Part shown: one piece after another, positions 6,658 to 12,928 of the stretch
How the letters are laid out: each line of letters opens with the position of its first letter
How positions within the stretch are numbered: the stretch's first letter is position 1
Source of the DNA: CAYLPT01 sp964385645
Lineage (GTDB): Bacteria > Armatimonadota > Hebobacteria > Hebobacterales > Hebobacteraceae
Assembly: GCA_964385645.1 (NCBI GenBank)
Contig: CAYLPT010000094.1
Location: 1-12,928, forward strand
Length of the DNA: 12,928 nucleotides
Direction of reading: 5' to 3'
The notes under the pieces: model-generated
Seen by the model: only the letters and a program-made list of their open reading frames with translations
What the model was told of the DNA's origin: nothing
The model's database searches: none
Position numbers and translations under genes: made by a program

Positions 6658-7662
6658 CGGAGTCCTTCCGTTCCTGGCGGCGCCGCTCCCGGAAGCGACG
6701 CTGCCGCTCCGCGCTGGCGCACCTTGCGCTGCAGAACTCGGCGTTCGCGCGGGGCGGGAAGAACACCCGCGTGCACCAGGGGCAGCGATGCAGCCTAGCC
6801 TCGCTGGCCGCCAAGTCGCTAAGCTGTAGGTGCAGCGCCCCGATCAGGGACCCGAACAGCACGGTGCGGAACCCGCCCACGACGCGGTTGGGCTGCACGG
6901 CCCCCGGAGCATCCGGTGGACTCGAGACTGGCAGCTCGGCCCGGCCCACCCACTGCCGATGAGCTTGTGCCTCGTAGCGGTTGAGCTGCGAGCGGAGGAC
7001 CGAGCGGGCGATCTGGCGGGCCTCGTCGTCGCTCAGAGGACGACCCGGGTCATCCTGGGTGGGGACCCATTCGCCGACGGAGCCAGCCTTGCGCTTCCGG
7101 TCTTCCTCGCTCGCCCATACCCGAACCAGGCGACCCCCCAGCAGCATCACTTCCACCAGCTGCCCGGAGGAGGGCGCCGGTCCGAGTCGGGCGCGCAGCA
7201 GGCCGCAGTCATCCCCTCGCAGCCCGCGGAAGAGGTCGCAGCACAGGTCCAGCTCGTAGGCCAGCTCCCGAAGATACCAGACCGGCTCCCGCAGCCCCAG
7301 CCGAGTGGCGGCCGGCAGCGCCTCGCGCTCGGTGTCGGGGAGCCGCTGCATCCAGTCGCGGTCCCCGAGGCTCCCGTACTGCGCGTAGAAGTCGATGATC
7401 TGCCCATCGGTCGGCGGCTCGCTCCGGGCGAAGGTGAACAGGAACGCCCCCAATACGCCAGGGTCCACATGGGAGCACAGGGGAGCGCGGCCGCAGCGAC
7501 CAGCAGGCTGCCCTCGGGTCGAGCGAAGTCGACCACCCGCGCATCCTCGAAGGGGCCGCCGTCCCCGCCAAAGGTCTCTAGCGGCTCGCCCGGGACGCAC
7601 CGAGCCTCCACGCGCGCCCAGAGTCCGCCGGACCGTTCCGAGCTCGCGACCGCAAGCTGCAT
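6647..7662 (-). pseudogene. Hypothetical protein with C-terminal zinc ribbon, split by a frameshift
   Basis: First gene of the minus-strand module. ATG 7662 has a near-ideal AGGAGG five bases upstream and a promoter behind it. The first frame (MQLAVASSERSGGLWARVEA ... ARPEGSLLVAAAALPC) gives way at about 7455-7490, near CCCC/CCC runs, to a second frame (VDPGVLGAFLFTFARSEPPT, then IIDFYAQYGSLG). That frame continues to a C-terminal CPWC-x13-CSARC zinc ribbon and a very basic tail (ERQRRFRERRRQER). The layout resembles CGNR/ABATE-type proteins: an N-terminal region with a conserved 'yG.Lg' stretch and a terminal zinc finger that probably binds nucleic acid. Its role in the phage is unknown. Without the frameshift it would be about 338 residues. 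Confidence 0.65.
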
Positions 7663-7667
7663 GATAT

Positions 7668-7673
7668 CCTCCT
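7668..7673 (-). promoter_or_regulatory. Strong ribosome binding site deciding the start at 7662
   Basis: AGGAGG on the minus strand, five bases before ATG 7660-7662. It fixes the start of the zinc-ribbon gene in a frame different from the longer open frame downstream, and so exposes the frameshift. Confidence 0.7.
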
Positions 7674-7710
7674 CTATAACGTCTAACAGCAGGTATAGCG
7701 TGACAGGGAG

Positions 7711-7739
7711 AGTATAACCGCGACGAGGCGAACTCTCAA
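7711..7739 (-). promoter_or_regulatory. Sigma70-type promoter of the phage packaging module
   Basis: Minus strand: -35 TTGAGA at 7739-7734, exactly 17 bp spacer, -10 TATACT at 7716-7711. The start should fall near 7704, giving a leader of about 41 bases before ATG 7662. The copy-2 repeat abuts its upstream side from about -41. Confidence 0.65.
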
Positions 7740-7744
7740 CCGCC

Positions 7745-7813
7745 TGAAGCGGTAACTCGCGCTAGAACCACTCCAGCCTTCCTCTGCGGGCATCCGCTCA
7801 TGCGTCGTGGGCG
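7745..7813 (+). repeat. Imperfect direct repeat, copy 2
   Basis: Partner of 1726-1795 in the same orientation (see copy 1 for the match). It lies immediately upstream of the packaging-module promoter, at the outer edge of the phage-like block. Confidence 0.75.
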
Positions 7814-8262
7814 CCGAGCTTCGGTGGAGGAGGCACGCGGGTGGATGCGGCTGGTACCGCAGTCTGTCTGGTGATGAGGGCGGTGGTGGTGAGTTCCCGG
7901 TGGGAAGGGCGGAGTGGGCGGCTGGCGCTGGCTACGGAGGCTTGCCGGAGGGGATTAGCTGGCATGGCCGCAAGTGCTGGGCGTCGGTGCGCCGGAGGTC
8001 GGAGGAGCTGGTGGCGCTGGGGTGGGAGACGGCCTCGGCGAAGGGTGTCCCCTCCCACAGTGGACGGCGCGTCTTGCCCGAGATCGGCGTCACCAGCTTC
8101 GGTCTGGCGGCCTCAGGGCACCGACTGGCTGCCTGCTGTTGCCTTCCCAGTTCACCGGCGGGCCACCTGCGCGCCGCGTGAGGCCGTCCGCCATGGTTGT
8201 GCCGCGTTCGCGGTCCCCGCCCTGGCGAGGTCCAGCATCAGCTCACGCGGGAACCGCCGTAA
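7814..8262. other. Stretch without a supportable gene
   Basis: Several overlapping frames are open on both strands because GC is very high, but none shows a recognisable domain, a good ribosome site or a consistent protein-like composition. The plus frame passing through GISWHGRKCWASVRRRSEEL and the minus frame through RRFPRELMLDLARAGTA look mildly protein-like and may be gene debris. A short inverted repeat, GAACCG/CGGTTC, spans 8251-8274. Confidence 0.4.
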
Positions 8263-8451
8263 CCAGGACGGTTCAGAGCGGTCTGGGCGCCACTTGACCA
8301 CTTCAGCCTACGCCGCATCGTGGAGCTTCCCGACTTCCAGATGAACCCGGCCGAGGTGCTGTCGGTGGAGATACGCCAGTTCGTGGGGCAGAGAATGAAG
8401 GGCCTGGTGCCCAGAGTCATGGGGCAGGCGGCCGACGGAGAGCACGTCTAG
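8263..8451 (+). pseudogene. C-terminal fragment of an uncharacterised nuclease-like or DUF protein
   Basis: The frame is open from just after a TAA at 8260-8262 to TAG 8449-8451 and reads DHFSLRRIVELPDFQMNPAE, then VLSVEIRQFVGQRMKGLVPR and VMGQAADGEHV. ELPDFxxNPxEVLxVEIRQF followed by LVPRVxGQ resembles a block in PDDEXK-like or DUF4268-related proteins of defence neighbourhoods, but I recall this only as a pattern. There is no start codon with a ribosome site, and upstream sequence in this frame is closed, so it is a fragment. At 62 codons it is easy to miss. Confidence 0.5.
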
Positions 8452-8887
8452 GGCGCGAACCCGCCGCAGGTGGGGCGGAGGGACATTCGTCAACGCGTTG
8501 GAGAGTACGGCCCTACATCAGCCCTAGGCGCTCGGCCACGCAGGACAGCTGTACGAGTTCGCGCAGCAGGCCTACCCGAAGCGAGCCGGCCGATTCCGGT
8601 GGGGGACACGTCCTCAGAGTGGCGCGTTGGTGTTTCCCTGAATCATACCGGATGGCTCCTTGTGCGCGATCTCCGGGGTTGATACCACGCGCTCGTTCGG
8701 GAGCTTCTGCGGCAACATGGAGCGCAAGCCCGAACGCCAAGTGCGCATCGGCCCAGGGCTCGCGGTCCGGCGCACAGGGTGGCAGGAGGATGTTCTCGGG
8801 TTGACGAAGGCAGTGAGGCGAAGGACGCTGCGGATTGGTGAGTTGGGGGGCATGTAGGCCAGCGGTGCGCGGCAAAGGGGGGATGAC
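8452..8887. other. Stretch without a supportable gene, upstream of the SLH-like gene
   Basis: Open frames exist on both strands between 8513 and 8880, and no one of them is favoured. The minus frame ending near 8614 (LPNERVVSTPEIAHKEPSGM) has protein-like composition but no recognisable family and overlaps the next gene's start. I see no clear -35/-10 pair. The ribosome site of the next gene (AAAGGGGGG at 8874-8882) lies at the end. Confidence 0.4.
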
Positions 8888-11596
8888 ATGCGAACGTTAC
8901 ACCGGATGGGCAGACTGCCCTGCGCTTCCATCGGTGTGCTCTGCACCGTCGCTTGGGTGGCCGTCGGCGCCACATGGGCGGGCAGTGCCCCGGCCAATCC
9001 GGCCAGGCTGTTCGACGTCCAGCTCGTGAAGCTAGGAGAGCAGGCCTTGGACCAGGGGGAGGTCACATCTCTCGGCGCGGTGGTGAGAGCCCTCGCCAAG
9101 AGCCACCGGGAGATCCTGGTGTACATCTGGCTGGCAGACCAGGCGTACCCGGTGGGACCGGGCCCGGAGCGAGATGAGTACGTCCCCTGGTCGGCGATAG
9201 CCGAGCTTCAGGCACTGCACCACTACATCCAGGAGCACAGTAAGAGCGCGGTATCGGCAGTGTCGGTCGTGATATTGGCCGCCAGGGACGGTGACAACGC
9301 AGGGCAATGGCATCAGAGTACCGCCAATGAGGTCTGGGAGAAGCTGGGACACGCGGGCGTCGGCCTGCGAGCCTACGCCTACGCAGCGTTCAAGTTTGAC
9401 ATAGCGAGGGAAGCGGCGCGCGCCATAGGACGACGGCCTGATGATTACTACCTGCCCGAGCTACTCGTCGTTGACACGCAGCTACTCGTCGTTGACACGC
9501 AGAAGCTGACCGTCGAGGGGGCGCGTGGCGGCGACCCCGCAGAGGTGGCGACGTGGCTGCGCTCTCGTCACGCGAGGGGACCCGAGCACATTGAGGGCGT
9601 GCCGGAAGACTCGCGGCGGAGTTGGTTCGCGAGGTCTATCCAGATGGTGATAGACAACAAAGTATGGCCGCTTGAACGCGAGAAGTTCGAGCCTCATCGC
9701 GAGGTGACGGTACGCGAGTTTGCCAATGCCCTGCGCAACATCAACCGCGACTATGCCTCACCCCCTTATATACAGGGCCAGATCGACCACGAGCCTCTCG
9801 ACCGCGAGCGGGCGTTAGCCATCGCCGCGCGCGCTCTCTACGGGCCAGACCCGGCGAAAGCCAGGGAGGCGCTCGACGAGCTCTGGCCCCCCGGCGGAGA
9901 GCAGCTTGAATCCGGCATGGAGGAAGTGGCACTGGCATGGGAGCGCGCCTTCGGTCACTTCACCGGTGCGGAGGCAGCGTCCTCGCGCGAGGACATGAGG
10001 CACTACCTGGTCATGGCCCTTGCCGATGGCCTAATGTACGCACAGCCATCTCTGCGCGCCAAGTGGCCGCTGACACGAGAGGAGGCGGCATGGCTGCTGG
10101 GTCGTCTGCTGATCGACACGAAGGCACCATTCACTGGGGTGCTCTTTCACGCACCCCACCTGGACTTACCGGATGGCCAAGCTTCCCAGACGGTCAGAAT
10201 CGCCTACAAAGGACAGGATGGAAAGCTGGTCACGCTGTACCCGCAGGACTACGCAGCCGCGCGAGTACCCGGACCCGCGAGAACCTACGATGCACAGGCG
10301 TTAGAGAACGGCAAGTCGCTCGCCTCAGCGGCCGCCTTCTTCCAGGTTCTTCCATGCGCGGACACCTCCACGTCGCGGGTTCACCGCCGTGTCGGGCACA
10401 AGCCGCTCGTGGTCCAGGCTCGTCGTGATAACCCCAGATCCAGGTCGAGGATGACCACCCTGGTGATCGACTCTGACGACGCGGATCGGATCAAGGCCGC
10501 GAACACGAAGTGGGGACTACTCGACTACTGGCGAGTCGCGATCCTGACGGCGCCTGGCCCCTCGTCCGGGGGGCCAGGCGATGTGAGAGCCGAATGGCCG
10601 GGCGCCCCCGCGGTCAGCGTCTCTCTCTCCCCCGACGGGGTCACAGAGTCTGCCGCCGCGCCGACGGCGTACCAGCCCGGCGAGGAGACACCACAGAGAC
10701 CGTCCGGGGATATGCCCTCGGAGGTCGTCACCCCCGGGGGCCTCGGCGGCGCCCCGACACCGAGACCGGGGGATCACGCCCCGCCAACGCAGCCGCTTGC
10801 TCGGCCGGCGGAGGTAGAGGTCATACTCTCCGACAGAAGTGCAGAAGTGGGCGGGTCACTCAAGATCACCTTCCGGGTCAAGAACGAGCAAGGCGTAGAG
10901 CTGCAGGACCACGAACCGGTGCGGCTCATGATCAGGCAGGACCCCGACGAGTCCGGCAAGGCTCGACTCACCCTACCGCGTACCGTGACAGTAGAGGGCG
11001 GGGGCCAGAGCACCCAGTTCCACGCAATCGCCCCCGGGGTGGTGCACCTGCGGGTCGTCTCTGAGGACGACTTCGTGAAGGTGACGGGCGGTGACTACGA
11101 CCTCGGCTCCTTCAGCGTGAGCGTGCGCCGTCCGCCGCGAGCACGAGAAGATGGGCGGCACTGGTGCGGTCTGATCGTCCATCCGGCGCGTGGGGATGGC
11201 TACAGGGTGGCTCTCTGCGCGCGCCGGGTTCTGGGCTCGCTCGACTACGGGTTGGCGAAGGATGGAGAACTGGCCGACGTGCTGGGCGCTGACCCCAGGG
11301 GAGGAGCAGGGCGGAGCGAAGCTCTGCTTGACCTGCACGCGTGGAGGGCGGTGGAGCTGCTCGACCTGGACGAGCTGTTCGTGCTGCGCCTGGAGCAGCG
11401 CTCAGGCGGCGGGTATTCACTCCGGGGAGAGATGTGGTCGCGGCACCTGGGCGAGGAGGGCGGCCAGGTAGCGAAGCGGAGGAGCCTGGGCGTGGTGGAA
11501 CTCGAGGACGGCGCCTCGATCCGCGATGAGCACTTACGCCAGCTCCTCAAGCCGGCGGTGGAGTTGGTGCGGAAACTCAGACCGGACGGCGGGTAG
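8888..11596 (+). CDS. Exported multi-domain protein with S-layer-homology-like repeats, Ig-like domain and CsgG/LPP20-like regions
   Basis: 902 residues; ATG 8888 follows AAAGGGGGG at about 5 bases. Residues 1-35 (a basic start, then a hydrophobic core around SIGVLCTVAWVAVGATWAGS) form a signal peptide. Residues 252-285 (IDNKVWPLEREKFEPHREVT, then VREFANALRN) and 378-408 (LADGLMYAQPSLRAKWPLTR, EEAAWLLGRL) fit the SLH pattern F-P-x-LTR-E-A; 300-330 may be a further, weaker repeat. Residues 413-553 (FTGVLFHAPHLDL ... PLVVQARRD ... DADRIKAANT ... DYWRVAILT) resemble the region found in FlgT/LPP20-like envelope proteins. Residues 555-640 are a Pro/Gly-rich linker, 641-748 an Ig-like beta domain, and 760-900 a domain reminiscent of CsgG-type assembly proteins. 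It probably binds the cell envelope through the SLH-like repeats. The domain calls after SLH are inference. It is convergent with the kinase gene. Confidence 0.7.
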   Translation: MRTLHRMGRLPCASIGVLCTVAWVAVGATWAGSAPANPARLFDVQLVKLGEQALDQGEVTSLGAVVRALAKSHREILVYIWLADQAYPVGPGPERDEYVPWSAIAELQALHHYIQEHSKSAVSAVSVVILAARDGDNAGQWHQSTANEVWEKLGHAGVGLRAYAYAAFKFDIAREAARAIGRRPDDYYLPELLVVDTQLLVVDTQKLTVEGARGGDPAEVATWLRSRHARGPEHIEGVPEDSRRSWFARSIQMVIDNKVWPLEREKFEPHREVTVREFANALRNINRDYASPPYIQGQIDHEPLDRERALAIAARALYGPDPAKAREALDELWPPGGEQLESGMEEVALAWERAFGHFTGAEAASSREDMRHYLVMALADGLMYAQPSLRAKWPLTREEAAWLLGRLLIDTKAPFTGVLFHAPHLDLPDGQASQTVRIAYKGQDGKLVTLYPQDYAAARVPGPARTYDAQALENGKSLASAAAFFQVLPCADTSTSRVHRRVGHKPLVVQARRDNPRSRSRMTTLVIDSDDADRIKAANTKWGLLDYWRVAILTAPGPSSGGPGDVRAEWPGAPAVSVSLSPDGVTESAAAPTAYQPGEETPQRPSGDMPSEVVTPGGLGGAPTPRPGDHAPPTQPLARPAEVEVILSDRSAEVGGSLKITFRVKNEQGVELQDHEPVRLMIRQDPDESGKARLTLPRTVTVEGGGQSTQFHAIAPGVVHLRVVSEDDFVKVTGGDYDLGSFSVSVRRPPRAREDGRHWCGLIVHPARGDGYRVALCARRVLGSLDYGLAKDGELADVLGADPRGGAGRSEALLDLHAWRAVELLDLDELFVLRLEQRSGGGYSLRGEMWSRHLGEEGGQVAKRRSLGVVELEDGASIRDEHLRQLLKPAVELVRKLRPDGG
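9461..9502 (+). repeat. Perfect 21 bp tandem duplication inside the SLH-like gene
   Basis: The unit CTACTCGTCGTTGACACGCA plus G occurs at 9461-9481 and again at 9482-9502 with no mismatch. It keeps the frame and duplicates seven residues, LLVVDTQ, giving LLVVDTQLLVVDTQ. The absence of any silent difference indicates a recent slippage event. Confidence 0.95.
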
Positions 11597-11640
11597 AGGG
11601 GCAGGGCCTGCGCTCTCGGTGAACTCCTGCCATCTGAGCG

Positions 11641-12852
11641 TCAGTGCCCGCGTCGGTGGTCATCCACCGCCTTGCCGAACCCCAGGGCGGATGTCGACGT
11701 CTTTGCCGCGCCCCCGTGTTGGCCTGAGGCAGAGCGGGAGCCCGTAGGCTGACCGGTACGGCGGGTCTGATCACGTGCTTCTGCCGCGGACTCGGACGTC
11801 CGGGGTTCCCCTCGCTGTGGCGGCCGTACAGGAACCGTGGGCGCGCGCCCGCTGCTGCCAGGGCTAAGCCGAGTCGCTCCGCCACGTGGCGCGGGGGGGC
11901 CTCGACGATCAGGCGGACCAGGACCCGCCGGGAGAGGCTCCCGTCCCATTAGCAGCCCTGTCAGCAGGAGAGCGGCGACAAGCAGGCCGGCGATGACACC
12001 TCCGACGAGCGCCCCGCGGCGGCGACTAGGGCGAGTCCCTCTGAGCTTGCCGGGACTGCGGCAGGCGGCGAGCAGCTCGCGGTGGAATGCTTGCGCGCTC
12101 TGGTAGCGACGGTCAGGGTTCTTGTCCAGGGCTCTGAGGAGCACCCGGTCCACCCGGGGCGGCAGGGCAGGATTAAGGCGGCGCGGCGGGGGCGGCGGAT
12201 CCTCGGCGACCTGCCGAAGGGTAGCCAGGGGTTCGGGCCGCGAGAAGGGGACGCGGCCGGTGAGCATCTCGTAGACCAAGACGGCGAGGGAGTAGACATC
12301 GCTGCGGTGGTCGGCCTCCTGTCCCTTCGCCTGCTCGGGCGACATGTACTGCGGGGTGCCCATCCGGCCGTCGCGGCCGCCGCGGCCCGCCCGAGCGATG
12401 CCGAAGTCGGTGATCACCACCCGACCCTCGGCGTCGAACATGACGTTGGAGGGCTTGACGTCGCGGTGCACCACACCACGACGGTGCGCGTGCTCGAGGC
12501 CGGAGCTGATCTGGTCGGCTATGCTCAACGCCTCGACCACAGGTATCCGCCGTGCCCGCAGACGATCGGCGAGGGTGCCGCCCTCTAGGTACTCCATCGC
12601 GATGTAGCGAGGCGATGTGTCTACGTTCGCCTCGTAGATGGTGACGATGTTGTGGTGTCTGAGGCTGGCTGCCGCCTTGGCCTCGCGGGAGAACCTGTCC
12701 AGCGCCGCCGGATCTCCCTCGAGCGCGGGGGCCAGCACTTTGAGGGCGATGACGCGGTTGGTGCCCGGCTGGACGGCGCGGTAGACGACGCTCATGCCGC
12801 CGCTGCCCAGCATGCTCTCGATCCGGTAGCCGCCTATGCGCTCGGGTGCCAC
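11641..12852 (-). CDS. Membrane-anchored Hanks-type Ser/Thr protein kinase (PknB-like)
   Basis: Phosphorylates Ser/Thr on target proteins from the inner face of the membrane. The start is GTG 12852 (VAPERIGGYRIESMLGSGGM), with AGGGA about 8 bases upstream. All kinase motifs are present: glycine loop LGSGGMSVVY (15-24), Lys38 in ALKVL, Glu57 in SREAK, catalytic HRDVKPSN (129-136, Asp131), DFG (149-151), SPE (171-173), DVYSLAVLVYEMLTGRVPF and a final RYQSAQAF. A basic patch (RGTRPSRRR) precedes one membrane helix (279-302, GALVGGVIAGLLVAALLLTG). The ~100-residue outer tail is Pro/Gly/Ser/Thr/Arg-rich with no PASTA or other sensor domain. Its stop is 44 bp from the stop of the SLH-like gene on the other strand. 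The substrate is unknown. Confidence 0.93.
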   Translation of the reverse strand: MAPERIGGYRIESMLGSGGMSVVYRAVQPGTNRVIALKVLAPALEGDPAALDRFSREAKAAASLRHHNIVTIYEANVDTSPRYIAMEYLEGGTLADRLRARRIPVVEALSIADQISSGLEHAHRRGVVHRDVKPSNVMFDAEGRVVITDFGIARAGRGGRDGRMGTPQYMSPEQAKGQEADHRSDVYSLAVLVYEMLTGRVPFSRPEPLATLRQVAEDPPPPPRRLNPALPPRVDRVLLRALDKNPDRRYQSAQAFHRELLAACRSPGKLRGTRPSRRRGALVGGVIAGLLVAALLLTGLLMGREPLPAGPGPPDRRGPPAPRGGATRLSPGSSGRAPTVPVRPPQRGEPRTSESAAEARDQTRRTGQPTGSRSASGQHGGAAKTSTSALGFGKAVDDHRRGH

Positions 12853-12928
12853 TCGCTCGTCCCTGACTGCTTGGGCCCGCGCCCACCGGCGTCGGCGGGC
12901 GGACCTGCCGACCTCAGGTAGACCTCAG

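Noticed and set aside
7798..8344. Overlapping open frames of 86 to 167 codons on both strands (7798-8058 minus, 7807-8181 plus, 7841-8344 plus)
   Set aside because: No ribosome site, no recognisable domain, and the frames compete with each other; they also run over the copy-2 repeat or the fragment at 8263.
8614..9126. Minus-strand 170-codon frame opposite the start of the SLH-like gene
   Set aside because: More than a third lies antisense to the signal peptide and N-terminal domain of a better-supported gene; the rest has no recognisable motif.
1..12928. CRISPR array, tRNA or rRNA genes
   Set aside because: No regularly spaced repeats of 24-40 bp with unique spacers, and no tRNA- or rRNA-like stretches noticed on reading; no search tool was run.

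Overview
The window is GC-rich bacterial DNA. It joins three apparently intact single-copy genes at the edges to a ~6.5 kb interior of broken genes. The mix (a multi-domain glycoside hydrolase, a secreted protein with S-layer-homology-like repeats, a Hanks-type membrane Ser/Thr kinase, very high GC) fits an environmental Gram-negative-type lineage such as Armatimonadota or a relative. That assignment is inference; no ribosomal or housekeeping marker is present.

Layout. Positions 1-1728 (+) hold the 3' part of a clan-A-like glycoside hydrolase with C-terminal accessory domains. From about 1866 to 8451 almost every recognisable gene is damaged. In order: a minus-strand gene with a HEPN-like RNxLAH motif broken by an in-frame TAG (1866-2333), with an unassigned minus-strand frame upstream of it; an N-terminally truncated rve integrase/transposase fragment (2635-2791); an IS630-family element (2817-3917) with a split transposase; a 23-residue hicA toxin start cut off at the IS edge; and a minus-strand phage packaging module. 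The module contains, in transcription order, a zinc-ribbon protein gene with a frameshift, an intact probable small terminase, a large terminase with a frameshift plus an in-frame TGA, and a Dam-type methylase lacking its catalytic half. A good sigma70-type promoter (7711-7739) still precedes this module. A ~70 bp imperfect direct repeat (1726-1795 and 7745-7813) brackets the whole block. A further coding fragment lies at 8263-8451.

Right side. Positions 8888-11596 (+) encode a 902-residue exported, SLH-like multi-domain envelope protein. It is convergent, with a 44 bp gap, with a minus-strand PknB-like kinase (11641-12852). Both are intact.

Interpretation. The centre is best read as a decaying prophage/insertion graveyard in which an IS630 copy sits at the junction of two unrelated truncated genes. 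The three apparent single-base indels lie in or near homopolymer runs, so sequencing error is an alternative for those. It does not explain the two nonsense codons or the truncations. No intact, clearly new multi-gene system is visible. The most unusual features are the split IS630 with a promoter built into its terminal repeat, the bracketing repeat, the Asp-for-Glu change in the hydrolase, and the composite SLH-like protein.
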